Shown in pieces: positions 54,603 to 62,323 of a stretch of 64,000 nt of DNA. Under the pieces are notes generated by a model, which saw only the letters and a list, made by a program, of their open reading frames with translations, was not told where the DNA came from and did not search any database. The stretch is taken from contig BAIF02000002.1 of NCBI GenBank assembly GCA_000509105.1, positions 1 through 64,000 on the forward strand. Reading direction: 5' to 3'. The translations under genes and the position numbers were made by a program. This DNA is from Clostridiales bacterium VE202-21 (GTDB lineage Bacteria > Bacillota > Clostridia > Lachnospirales > Lachnospiraceae). Every line of letters begins with the position of its first letter. Within the stretch, counting starts at the first letter, position 1.

Positions 54603-55298
54603 CTAGAGTTTTTCTATCTTATACCCAACGCCCCAGACGACCTTCAGGTATCTGGGCTCCTTCGGGTTGATCTCAATCTTTTCCCGAATATGCCGGATAT
54701 GCACGGCAACCGTATTGTCCGCTCCGATTGCATCTTCATTCCAGATCGATTCATAAATCTGGTCTATAGAAAAAACTCTCCCCTGATTTTTCATTAATAA
54801 TAATAAAATGTTATACTCGATAGGTGTCAGCTTCACAACCTCTCCGTCCACGGTAACTTCTTTCAGATCATCATTAATAGCAAGGCCGCCAACCTCATAC
54901 ACCCGCTCGGACTTTTCCTTAACACTGCCTCCGAGCTGGGTATATCTGCGCAGTTGAGATTTGACCCTCGCTACCAGTTCCAATGGATTAAATGGTTTTG
55001 TTACATAATCGTCGGCGCCGACGTTCAGTCCCAGAATCTTATCCGCGTCCTCAGATTTAGCGGACAGGATAATAATCGGGATGCTGTTGTTCTCTCGAAT
55101 TTTAAGGGTGGCTCTGATTCCGTCCAGTCTGGGCATCATGACATCCAGTACAAGCAGATGCACTTCCTGCGATTCAAGCATCTTCAATGCCTCTGCCCCG
55201 TCATAGGCTTTCAGTACATGATAGCCTTCCTGGGATAAATATATCTCGATTGCTTCTACGATTTCCTTATCATCATCACAAACTAAAATATTATACAT
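54603..55298 (-). CDS. OmpR-family response regulator
   Basis: A 231-residue regulator with a receiver domain (DDDKE, phosphoacceptor Asp in LLVLDVMMPRLDG, Lys in YVTKPF) and a winged-helix output domain (VAVHIRHIREKIEINPKEPR). It precedes the histidine kinase gene. Resembles VanR/PhoB types. Confidence 0.94.
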   Translation of the reverse strand: MYNILVCDDDKEIVEAIEIYLSQEGYHVLKAYDGAEALKMLESQEVHLLVLDVMMPRLDGIRATLKIRENNSIPIIILSAKSEDADKILGLNVGADDYVTKPFNPLELVARVKSQLRRYTQLGGSVKEKSERVYEVGGLAINDDLKEVTVDGEVVKLTPIEYNILLLLMKNQGRVFSIDQIYESIWNEDAIGADNTVAVHIRHIREKIEINPKEPRYLKVVWGVGYKIEKL

Positions 55299-55488
55299 TT
55301 TTCATCACCTCCCTTACAGTATACATGATATCTGTGATTTTTTAAGACCCATTGGGGAAAATCTTATAAATTTCTTAAATTGTTAAGAATCTTATAAAAT
55401 ATTAGGATAGCAGCATGGATCAGGAAGGGCGATTTCATGGGATTCCCTGTGTTTTGAACTATAACCAATATAAGATTCTAATGTTCTA

Positions 55489-55719
55489 CTAGTATTTTAT
55501 TAGTGCTGTTTTTTGAGGTTTTACTAGTGTCGTTTCACTAGTACAATTCTGCCTATTCATCACAGCCCCATGTTCGCCCTCAATTGTCTTCCGGAAGGAT
55601 TCAACCTCGCCAATCCGATATTGCAGGTGAGGTCTATGTTTGCGCTGCCCATTAGTACGCCTGACAGCTTCACAGGCCGTAGGATCATAATATCCTTCAT
55701 GGTTCCTATTTGATCCCAT
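55489..55719 (-). CDS. Small unknown protein at the left end of element 2
   Basis: A 76-residue protein starting MGSNRNHEGYYDPTACEAV. Its start overlaps the preceding gene by 14 bp, so translation is coupled. The stop lies at the edge of the attL core, so the last residues come from the att sequence. HEGYxDPT proteins occur in Lachnospiraceae mobile elements. Function unknown. Confidence 0.55.
   Translation of the reverse strand: MGSNRNHEGYYDPTACEAVRRTNGQRKHRPHLQYRIGEVESFRKTIEGEHGAVMNRQNCTSETTLVKPQKTALIKY
55492..55542. other. attL of element 2 with arm-like repeats
   Basis: AGTATTTTATTAGTGCTGTT (55491-55510) matches 63810-63829 with two differences. Just inside, ACTAGTG (55523-55529) and CACTAGT (55536-55542) form an inverted repeat that may bind integrase or excisionase. 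Confidence 0.6.
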
Positions 55720-55894
55720 TCAACAGTGCCTCCAATTCATCGATTTTCTTCTGCTGTTCGTCCGTCTTAATTGCCCCCAGAACGGCATTACAGGCCAGTA
55801 TGATAGTATTTGCCACCTTAGTGTCAATCTCTCCATTTAAAGCCATGTTAGCTACTCTGGCAAGCGTCCGTTTAATCTCTGTTGTTGTTCTCAT
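55706..55894 (-). CDS. Small unknown protein of element 2
   Basis: A 62-residue protein starting MRTTTEIKRTLARVANMALN and ending in a coiled coil (EQQKKIDELEALLNGIK). The ATG overlaps the upstream gene by 23 bp. Seems a DNA-packaging or regulatory accessory by size only. Confidence 0.6.
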   Translation of the reverse strand: MRTTTEIKRTLARVANMALNGEIDTKVANTIILACNAVLGAIKTDEQQKKIDELEALLNGIK

Positions 55895-56261
55895 TCTCAG
55901 CCTGACACTCATACTCATCACCCCCAAACATCCGGTCAAGGTCTTCTATTGTCTTCTGATCATATCGCTTCTCATGGTCTTCTTCCGATGGACTTTCCCA
56001 CCACTTCATAAGGATATCAAATGTGGCTTCACATTTAGGATACTCTTCTTTGAAATCCGGGCTTTCCAATAAGTTCTTTACAGTCGTTTGCCCCACCTCA
56101 GTATTCAGATCAGGGCATTCGATACCACGGTTATAACAGTACCCTACCATATCAAAATAAGCCGGAACCGCTTTAGAGCTTACCTGTATAAACCAGTCTT
56201 TTTTCTCCCGGCTCCTCATATCCTTCATTGCTTTCTTATACATCCTATCTAGCTTGTTCAT
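55872..56261 (-). CDS. Unknown protein downstream of capsid gene
   Basis: A 129-residue protein (MNKLDRMYKKAMKDMRSREK...). The ATG at 56261 follows AAAGGG; the longer frame runs into the capsid stop region. Acidic C-terminal tail (GGDEYECQAENENN). Position after coat protein suggests a virion or assembly role, but no domain is recognised. Confidence 0.6.
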   Translation of the reverse strand: MNKLDRMYKKAMKDMRSREKKDWFIQVSSKAVPAYFDMVGYCYNRGIECPDLNTEVGQTTVKNLLESPDFKEEYPKCEATFDILMKWWESPSEEDHEKRYDQKTIEDLDRMFGGDEYECQAENENNNRD

Positions 56262-56320
56262 ATAACCCTTTCCTTCAAAAATACCCCAAGCGCAAGGAGA
56301 AGACGCCCGGGGTATCTTTA

Positions 56321-57208
56321 TCAAATTATTTCAGACCTACGATGCCGCTTTGTTGGCTGATAGTAGATAGCCTTCTTCTTATTGTCCAGTACAAACGCAT
56401 CATAGACAATACGACCTTCCACCAGTTCTCCGCTGATCCCCGGCGGGTCACTGTGCAATTTATAATCTTCAAGTTTTGTAGGAGCTACTGTTGCCACCGG
56501 ATGAGCGATCATAAACCCGAAGTCAGACGCTACCCTGCACGCTGGCACCTTAATAACCGTAATGCCGTCAATCATAGCGATAACGCCCCTCAGACGCATT
56601 TCCTCGCTGATATCTGTCACCATCATAATATCAGGACTCTTCTTCATCAGAAGATATACGTCTGGGGTAACCAGAAGGACTCTCCCTGTTTCTGGTACTT
56701 CTGCATTGTCAAGAACCGTATTCCCTTTCAGGATCTCGTCATAGATATTCTCTGCCGTCAGAGTAACCGCTACAGGCTTTGTTCCTGCTCCGGCCGCCAT
56801 GACTCCGTAAACGTACTTATCAACCTCCGGAATGATAACCTCGCGCTGCTGTCTTGCAAGAGCAGACGCGCCAGTGAGTACACCACCAGTCTCGTCCCTG
56901 TCCATCTTGTCGATAATAAATGTGAAAGATCTATCCTTCTTTAGCGTAAACTCTTCCAGCGTATTTCCTACGCTGCCGAGTGCGCCGTATCTCGACCAGG
57001 TAACAGTACCAGCCTCACCGTCAGTTGCTCCCACCTCGCTGCCATCACGATCATAATCGGTCAGGCCTACAGTGTTCACCTTATGTACCTTCACTGTGTG
57101 CGCTCCTGTCCAGGAAAAGTCCTGGTTTGTCAAGAGTGCTTTTTTACTCTCCGTGCAAAACATTTCGTCTACATGCGGAATGAATTGCGTTACTAAATTT
57201 ATTGCCAT
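56321..57208 (-). CDS. Phage major capsid (coat) protein
   Basis: A 295-residue coat protein of the P22/HK97-like fold group seen in clostridial phages. Typical features: short N-terminal arm MAINLVTQFIPHVDEMF, an E-loop region with DRDGSEVGATDGEAGTV, and the beta-rich P-domain ending KRHRRSEII. It follows the scaffold gene after 11 bp, the normal order in phage head modules. A helper phage or the element itself would need to supply portal and terminase. Confidence 0.85.
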   Translation of the reverse strand: MAINLVTQFIPHVDEMFCTESKKALLTNQDFSWTGAHTVKVHKVNTVGLTDYDRDGSEVGATDGEAGTVTWSRYGALGSVGNTLEEFTLKKDRSFTFIIDKMDRDETGGVLTGASALARQQREVIIPEVDKYVYGVMAAGAGTKPVAVTLTAENIYDEILKGNTVLDNAEVPETGRVLLVTPDVYLLMKKSPDIMMVTDISEEMRLRGVIAMIDGITVIKVPACRVASDFGFMIAHPVATVAPTKLEDYKLHSDPPGISGELVEGRIVYDAFVLDNKKKAIYYQPTKRHRRSEII

Positions 57209-57219
57209 TTCTATTTACC

Positions 57220-57729
57220 TTAGTGCTGTAATTTCGGGGCAAAAGCGTTCTGTATGGCCTGCTGTTGTCTTGCTTCTGCTGAACTCGTTCCAACCTTCGG
57301 CACCGGACCTGACAGCCTACGTTTGAACTCATTCCCCAACGCTTCACTAAAAACGCCTGTCACTTCTTTGTAGCTCTTTTCAAACTCCTCTTTGCTGCTA
57401 TAATCAATAAGTGTAGCCAGTGAAGACGGCAGACCCTCTGCAATCAACGCATCCATTGCGTCCGCTTTCAACTCCCTTTTAAGCACTTCCCTTTCTCTTG
57501 TCTCAATTTCACTTACCTGCTGCTCTTCTGTGAACAGCTTTTGCATTCTCTGACGCTCAGACGCAATCTTTTTCGCTATGATCCGGTCAACGTCCGCATC
57601 TGTATATTTTCTCTCAGGCTCACTCTGTTGCCCTTCCTGATTGCCCTGTGCACCTTCCTGATCTTCTGCAGTGGAAGCCCCTGCACCTTCAATACCTTCT
57701 GTACCCTGATTCAATAATTCTTCGCCCAT
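57220..57729 (-). CDS. Phage capsid scaffolding protein (DUF4355-type)
   Basis: A 169-residue acidic, coiled-coil protein. Disordered Gly/Glu/Gln-rich N-terminus (residues 1-38), a helical core (YTDADVDRIIAKKIASERQR...) and a variable C-terminus, as in DUF4355 scaffolds. It guides assembly of the coat protein encoded next. Start behind GAAAGGAG. Confidence 0.85.
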   Translation of the reverse strand: MGEELLNQGTEGIEGAGASTAEDQEGAQGNQEGQQSEPERKYTDADVDRIIAKKIASERQRMQKLFTEEQQVSEIETREREVLKRELKADAMDALIAEGLPSSLATLIDYSSKEEFEKSYKEVTGVFSEALGNEFKRRLSGPVPKVGTSSAEARQQQAIQNAFAPKLQH

Positions 57730-57827
57730 ATTGGCTCCTTTCCGTTTTAAGCCCGCCGGCTATAATTTTCGCAGTTTATACCGTGATGCCGCACGCCATG
57801 AGATTTTTATACAATATACCAAAAAGA

Positions 57828-57879
57828 GGACGCAGGAACGACTTTATTCCATTTCTGAAAAAAAGTCATTCCCACGCCC
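57828..57879 (-). promoter_or_regulatory. Structured leader hairpin of capsid operon
   Basis: On the minus-strand RNA an 18-bp stem forms between 57879-57862 and 57845-57828 with four G-U wobbles and no mismatch; on the plus strand these would be A-C mismatches, so the RNA strand seems to be the functional one. A second hairpin (CACTGGT/ACCAGTG) is at 57888-57910. Confidence 0.6.
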
Positions 57880-57936
57880 TCGGCTTACACTGGTAGGAGA
57901 AACACCAGTGCGGTACTTCGATATATTGTTATATTT

Positions 57937-57965
57937 ATTCTATCACATATAGGGTAGGTATGCAA
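57937..57965 (-). promoter_or_regulatory. Promoter of scaffold-capsid operon
   Basis: On the minus strand: -35 TTGCAT (57965-57960), 17-bp spacer, -10 TAGAAT (57942-57937). It leaves a leader of about 200 nt before the scaffold start. Confidence 0.6.
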
Positions 57966-58169
57966 TCATTTTCCCTGATTTTCCGCTGTCTGCCACCAGT
58001 TTTCAGTAACCAATTCAGCAGATAAACAGCATTGTTTGATGTCAATATACGCCCTTTTGAACCTCCCTTTTGCTGGCTGCGGCCTTACCCTCTTGACCGG
58101 ATGTAGCCGCCTTAACACCTCTGAAAGCTCCTTATCGTCCGTATAGGATACTTTGATCTTTACGCTCAT
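57966..58169 (-). CDS. Small unknown phage-type protein
   Basis: A 67-residue protein beginning MSVKIKVSYTDDKELSEVLR. The ATG at 58169 follows AGGAGGAAG. Basic central region (VKRVRPQPAKGRFKR). Related sequences occur widely in clostridial phages and elements. Function unknown. Confidence 0.65.
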   Translation of the reverse strand: MSVKIKVSYTDDKELSEVLRRLHPVKRVRPQPAKGRFKRAYIDIKQCCLSAELVTENWWQTAENQGK

Positions 58170-58269
58170 GCTCTTCCTCCTCATCCAGCAGAAGAAGCTC
58201 TGCTGTGTCCTGATCCACTCCGTAGCCGTCCATGATGTCATATAACCGCTGTTCTCACTCCTCTGTCAT
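58132..58269 (-). pseudogene. Mini-gene with in-frame TGA at codon 5
   Basis: ATG at 58269 has a strong GGAGGTGAGG site and overlaps the upstream stop (ATGA). After MTEE a TGA (58257-58255) interrupts a frame that continues for 40 residues (EQRLYDIMDGYGVDQDTAEL..., acidic) to 58132. One base change from GGA would give the stop. Nonsense mutation, or a real 4-residue leader peptide. Confidence 0.4.
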
Positions 58270-58466
58270 TTCCTCACCTCCCGTCTGACAATCACTATCA
58301 TCGTATTAGAATCCACTGGAACTACCTTTTCAACATCAGACTTCCAGATTGTCGATGGAACCTTGCTGCAACCTGATACACTGCAAATATAACTTGCTGG
58401 CGTGTCCTCGTATACCTCAATTTCAACGCCTTTTCCTGTTACTCCAAATAATGTACTGAATTTCAT
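58266..58466 (-). CDS. Small unknown protein of element 2
   Basis: A 66-residue protein starting MKFSTLFGVTGKGVEIEVY, probably all-beta. Two cysteines (CSVSGC). The start at 58466 has GAGGAGGAAG upstream. Function unknown. Confidence 0.6.
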   Translation of the reverse strand: MKFSTLFGVTGKGVEIEVYEDTPASYICSVSGCSKVPSTIWKSDVEKVVPVDSNTMIVIVRREVRK

Positions 58467-58629
58467 TTGCTTCCTCCTCTTCATCCGCCGCCCGCTCTGC
58501 TGTTGGTAGCAGCATTGCGGGAAGGCGTTTTAATTTGTTTTATATTTTTTTTTCAACCTTAACATTTCTTAGCAATCTTGCCGCCGGGTTCAGGCATTGC
58601 AGTGCCGTTCCCCGGAAGGCAGCCACGCT

Positions 58630-58818
58630 TTATACGCCCATTTCGTCCAGGTCTTCCGCTATACGTTCTAAATACCTTGATACCCCAAATAAAGCATACT
58701 GCAAAGATAGCACATTTAACGTATCTGTTGCATTATTGTCTAGCTGATTCGAAAGTCCTACAATTATCCGTGATACTCCTGTGATTTCCGCTGATATATC
58801 GTTCATATCTTTTTTCAT
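58630..58818 (-). CDS. Small helical protein of element 2
   Basis: A 62-residue helical protein starting MKKDMNDISAEITGVSRIIV, with no DNA-binding motif visible. AAGGAATAG site upstream. Function unknown. Confidence 0.55.
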   Translation of the reverse strand: MKKDMNDISAEITGVSRIIVGLSNQLDNNATDTLNVLSLQYALFGVSRYLERIAEDLDEMGV

Positions 58819-58875
58819 ATTTCTATTCCTTCCTGCCTGTCCATGTGGTATTATGTAGTTGATTTCTTTCCGCAT

Positions 58876-58935
58876 GGCTCCGGCTATGCTGCCCTGTAGA
58901 TATTGGCGTATCTATGGGGCTGTTTTTATTGTTAC
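58876..58935. other. GCTCCGGCTATGC hairpin, element 2 copy
   Basis: GCTCCGGCTATGCTGCCC followed by a hairpin (GTAGATA/TATCTAT) and, on the plus strand, GTTTTTATTG. Same motif as 39011-39060. Confidence 0.45.
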
Positions 58936-58938
58936 CCT

Positions 58939-59133
58939 TCATAATACTAATAATTTGATCGCACCACTTGGTTCGATCATTGTTCCTACATCGCGCCCGA
59001 TCAGATCAGCGATCTCTTGAACAACGCTAAATGTATATTCTCGGATGCCATGCTTTTCTATGTATCGGTCTATCATTCGCCGCTCCTGTCTGGTGAATCC
59101 GGCAAACTGTATTTCTGATAATTGTAAATTCAT
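58939..59133 (-). CDS. Small unknown protein, possibly DNA-binding
   Basis: A 64-residue protein starting MNLQLSEIQFAGFTRQERRM, with an HTH-like segment (FSVVQEIADLIGRDVGTMI). AAAGGAG site upstream. It is the first gene after the ATPase and GTAC-rich region. Function unknown. Confidence 0.55.
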   Translation of the reverse strand: MNLQLSEIQFAGFTRQERRMIDRYIEKHGIREYTFSVVQEIADLIGRDVGTMIEPSGAIKLLVL

Positions 59134-59179
59134 TCTTCACGCTCCTTTCAATGCGCCCCTATAGAAAAACGGACTTCTT

Positions 59180-59340
59180 TGACACGTACGCGTGAAACCC
59201 TTGGTTTTACTGGGTTCGTCCGTACTAATCAATCTGGTACATACGCGTTACTGTGATATGTACGTACCAACGTACTGACGTACTAACCATTTTGATAAGT
59301 ACATAAATATATTGATTTTAAAGGCTTTCATCCGTACTTA
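59180..59340. repeat. GTAC-rich cluster
   Basis: Nine GTAC tetramers in about 150 bp, several as CGTAC or ACGTAC (e.g. ATGTACGTACCAACGTACTG), in the gap after the replication ATPase gene. Possible iterons of the element's origin. Confidence 0.5.
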
Positions 59341-59358
59341 TCAGGTTTAGAAGTCTCG

Positions 59359-60567
59359 CTATAGCGCTTGGTCTGTCTGCAAGTCAAGTTCCTCCTGTTT
59401 TGGTTCCGGCTCGTCCTCTTCATGCCCCGGAAGAATCCATATACTTCTGGGCGGGAACTCTTTCGTTTTCCTGGTTATAATGCCCAGTTCTTCCCTGGCT
59501 CGTTGCATCGATCCATCAGATATCTTATTTGCTGTTGCCAGTGTTTTTAGTTCCTTGGCCAGCCTACGTCCTTCTGGCATATTATTCACAATGAACTGCT
59601 TCGCTGCTTCTACTGCCGGAGCATCTTTCACCCTTTTCTTGCTCCTGATCGCAGTGTAGTCATCCATTGACAGGCAGTTCTCGCTAAGATAAACAATTCC
59701 GCCCTTGTCCGGGTCTATTTTAAATAGAATCGTCTTCCCTTTCTTGTCAAGACTTGACTTCTCATGTGACATAAATTTCATGTCCTCTTCACCCGGTACA
59801 TTCCCAAGTGCTATGTAACTTCTGCAAGCTCCCATAATATCGGTTGATCCAAGAACTCTCGTTATAGCATCGCCTTTTCCGTTTTTGTTGAAATGACAGA
59901 TAATAACCACTGCAACGTCATACTTGTCTGCGAGTTCTACGATATGTCCCATTTGTTCCCGTGTCTTATTTGGTGCGTTCATGTCCACTTCCCCGCCAAT
60001 ATATGACTGAAACGGATCGAATATCATTAAGCCCGGCTTAACATCCCTCATGTATTCCTCGATTTCCGGGCTGTCAAAAAGTAACTGGTTTTTGTTATCA
60101 TTAACCGCGAAGGTATTTTTCATATCGGCACCGCATATTCTAAGCCGCTTTTTTATTGTATCGCCTATCCCGTCCTCCGAAGTCAGGTAAATCACTTTAC
60201 CCGGTTTGTTACTGAATGGGACGATATTAAAAAAACTTCTCCCTGTTGAAACGCAGGCCGCCATATAGCACAAAAGGTATGTTTTCCCGGTTCCCGGATA
60301 TGCAGCGCACAGCGTGACTTTCCCGCGCGGGACATACGGCTGGTATAGCCATCTGATCTCTTCCTCTTCAACGTCATTGATACATACCAGCGATATCTTT
60401 TCCCGCTGTTTCTTAACCTGTCTGAACTTCCCTTTATCATAGACCGCCTTATGTGTTCCTTGTTGTTTTTCTACTTCAAGTTCTGCAATAAGGTCAATAG
60501 CTCTCTGTCGCTCTTCTGTTGTAAGCTGTCCTTCGTCTGCTGTTCCACTTCTTGTTGTTTCCGTGGT
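59359..60567 (-). CDS. RepA-like AAA ATPase (replication), start codon unclear
   Basis: A replicative ATPase of the RepA/AAA_25 type. Walker A (AAYPGTGKTYLL) lies at about 60301-60265 and Walker B at GLMIFDPFQS. The frame stays open back to 60567 but has no ATG, GTG or TTG before the Walker A; the first TTG (60273) would delete the P-loop. The overlapping upstream gene (60471-60833) is in the +1 frame relative to it. Expression may need an unusual start (ATT near 60499) or a -1 frameshift. About 400 residues if complete. Confidence 0.75.
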   Translation of the reverse strand, partial: TTETTRSGTADEGQLTTEERQRAIDLIAELEVEKQQGTHKAVYDKGKFRQVKKQREKISLVCINDVEEEEIRWLYQPYVPRGKVTLCAAYPGTGKTYLLCYMAACVSTGRSFFNIVPFSNKPGKVIYLTSEDGIGDTIKKRLRICGADMKNTFAVNDNKNQLLFDSPEIEEYMRDVKPGLMIFDPFQSYIGGEVDMNAPNKTREQMGHIVELADKYDVAVVIICHFNKNGKGDAITRVLGSTDIMGACRSYIALGNVPGEEDMKFMSHEKSSLDKKGKTILFKIDPDKGGIVYLSENCLSMDDYTAIRSKKRVKDAPAVEAAKQFIVNNMPEGRRLAKELKTLATANKISDGSMQRAREELGIITRKTKEFPPRSIWILPGHEEDEPEPKQEELDLQTDQAL

Positions 60568-60833
60568 TCATCCACCTTCTTTCCGTCAAAATCCTGTTTC
60601 CTGTACCATGCTGCCACATTCTTCATCATAGCGTCATGCCCGTGCTGCCACTCAGACATGATGCATGTGTAATAATTCCTTGCTTTACTGCATCCGATCA
60701 CTTCCAGCCTTGTCAGAACATCCTCCGCAAAGCCAGGCGTTGTCATTTCATAGCCATATACCTTTAGGAAGAAATTCTTTTCCAGCTTCATATCTGGCCG
60801 GATGCAGTCTAATAGCTCTCTTTTGGATGCCAT
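60471..60833 (-). CDS. Unknown conserved protein upstream of replication ATPase
   Basis: A 120-residue protein starting MASKRELLDCIRPDMKLEKN; a compact domain (about 1-65), then a Gln/Lys-rich linker. ATG overlaps the stop of the HTH gene (TAATG). Its 3' third overlaps the open frame of the ATPase. Similar proteins accompany replication ATPases in clostridial elements. It may be the N-terminal part of the ATPase by frameshifting. Confidence 0.7.
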   Translation of the reverse strand: MASKRELLDCIRPDMKLEKNFFLKVYGYEMTTPGFAEDVLTRLEVIGCSKARNYYTCIMSEWQHGHDAMMKNVAAWYRKQDFDGKKVDEPRKQQEVEQQTKDSLQQKSDRELLTLLQNLK

Positions 60834-61060
60834 TACTCTCCCGCTGCCTTTCCGTCAATCCTGTCATAGTCTATAACCGTGTCTGGATCAATCTCCAGTG
60901 CCCGGCAGACGCGCCCAAACCGCTCCAGCTTGACCATATAGCCCCTTCGCATCCGATAGACTATATTGATGCTTACCCCCGCCTTATCGGCTATTTCCTG
61001 CGGGGTCAGGCAGCTTTTTGCCATCGCCCCTATGATGACCTGTACTTTCGCACATACCAT
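60833..61060 (-). CDS. HTH regulator (Cro/CI fold)
   Basis: A 75-residue DNA-binding protein starting MVCAKVQVIIGAMAKSCLTP, with LTPQEIADKAGVSINIVYRMR as the helix-turn-helix. ATG at 61060 follows AAAGGAG at 9 bp. Its stop overlaps the next gene by one base. Confidence 0.8.
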   Translation of the reverse strand: MVCAKVQVIIGAMAKSCLTPQEIADKAGVSINIVYRMRRGYMVKLERFGRVCRALEIDPDTVIDYDRIDGKAAGE

Positions 61061-61135
61061 TCTGCTTTTCTCCTTTCTGCCTGATATCAGGCTAAAACCT
61101 TCCAATCATTCCAAAGCCCACACCCGCACCGTGTG

Positions 61136-61336
61136 TCAGTTTTCAGTTTCAATGATTTCAGTTACGTCTACGCCCACACCTTTGGCAACTTTTCCAACTG
61201 CCTGCGGTGTGATGTTCTTCTGGTTTAAAATCATAGCAAATCGCTGTCTGCTGATTCCTGCCCGTTCCGCAGCCTGTCCAATAGTTAAGCCTGATCTAGC
61301 AAGAGCGATCTCAAACTTTGCATCATTGATTCTCAT
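61136..61336 (-). CDS. Cro-like repressor
   Basis: A 66-residue HTH protein (LTIGQAAERAGISRQRFAMI). It is divergent to the CI-type repressor across a shared operator-promoter region; probably forms the lysis-lysogeny-type switch of the element. Confidence 0.8.
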   Translation of the reverse strand: MRINDAKFEIALARSGLTIGQAAERAGISRQRFAMILNQKNITPQAVGKVAKGVGVDVTEIIETEN

Positions 61337-61380
61337 TTCCTCACCTCATTTCATTTTGTAATATTTCACTTTGCAATATT

Positions 61381-61445
61381 ACAATAATATCATTTAGTAA
61401 TATTGTCAAGTATATATTGAAAAAAATATTTCATTTTGCTATTAT
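61381..61445. promoter_or_regulatory. Divergent switch promoters with operators
   Basis: Rightward CI promoter: TTGAAA (61417-61422), 17 bp, TATTAT (61440-61445). Leftward: TTGACA (61409-61404), 17 bp, TATTGT (61386-61381). AATATTAC and GTAATATT repeats (about 61361-61408) overlap both and are probable operators. Confidence 0.65.
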
Positions 61446-61463
61446 TAGAAAGAGGTGATTAAA

Positions 61464-61892
61464 ATGAGCGAAAGAGATATAGCCGTTGGATCCAGAATAA
61501 AGGGGATTAGGCAAAACAAAAAGATTACGCAAAAAGAATTAGCGGAAAAACTAGGGATATCTCAGACAGCAATCGCATTATGGGAAAGCGGAAACAGAAG
61601 CGTATCTCTGAATGCAATTGACGATATTGCTGGATGTCTTGGCGTTTCTGCTGGTTATTTGCTATTTGGAGATTTAGATATTAATGATGAAATATCACAG
61701 AAAAAAGTCGAAGACGATTCGAAAGAGTTTACAACCATTGCAGCACATCTTGGCGCAGACGAACTAACCGAGGCTGAATTAGAAGACGTTAAGAATTATA
61801 TTGAATTTGTAAAGAGCAAAAGAAAAGACCCGGATTATTGGAAGAAATTTAAAAAAACATTGCCGGAAAAAGAACAGAAAGAAAAGGAATAG
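61464..61892 (+). CDS. CI-type repressor
   Basis: A 142-residue repressor with N-terminal HTH_3 (IKGIRQNKKITQKELAEKLG then SQTAIALWESGNRSVS) and a charged C-terminal helical tail instead of a peptidase domain. ATG at 61464 follows AGAGGTG; an in-frame GTG at 61455 is part of that site. Lack of a LexA-type S24 domain suggests induction other than RecA-stimulated self-cleavage, e.g. by a helper protein. Confidence 0.85.
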   Translation: MSERDIAVGSRIKGIRQNKKITQKELAEKLGISQTAIALWESGNRSVSLNAIDDIAGCLGVSAGYLLFGDLDINDEISQKKVEDDSKEFTTIAAHLGADELTEAELEDVKNYIEFVKSKRKDPDYWKKFKKTLPEKEQKEKE

Positions 61893-61900
61893 GAAAGCTG

Positions 61901-62225
61901 AAAATTCAGCCGTGAAGCCGAAATTTCGGCACCTTATGCCAGTGCACTAAGCCGTAGTTTTTCCTACGCCTTATGCCAGTGCACGAAGCCGCTCATTTTT
62001 GAGCATGTTGCAGGACAGGCAAGTTTTACTCATTTTCGAGTAATAAAAGGACTTTATTCCAGAAATGGAAAAAAGAAAGCGCAAAACTCAGCCCTCTAAG
62101 AGGACAGTCCAGTTTTGGACTTACCGCAGGACAGGGGAAGATTCCCCAATCCAATAGGCGTACCGGAAGGTACATTGGTTCTGCTCATTTTTGAGCATAT
62201 CGTAGGACAGAGCAAAATTGCACAG
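61901..62225 (+). ncRNA. Dense hairpin-array RNA candidate
   Basis: About ten perfect short hairpins in 320 bp: GCTGAAAATTCAGC, GCCGAAATTTCGGC, CGTAGTTTTTCCTACG, GCTCATTTTTGAGC (twice), TTACTCATTTTCGAGTAA, TTCCAGAAATGGAA, CCTCTAAGAGG, GTCCAGTTTTGGAC, GGGGAAGATTCCCC, GTACCGGAAGGTAC. Between them recur CCTTATGCCAGTGCAC (twice) and CAGGACAGG (three similar). No coding frame. Strand is assumed. Confidence 0.55.
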
Positions 62226-62323
62226 TCTGATCCGATATAGCACGTTGACAATAATATACTTACCCAGGGAACCGAAGGGGCGATATTTAGCCACCTACTC
62301 GAATGAGAAAGGGGCTGATGCTT

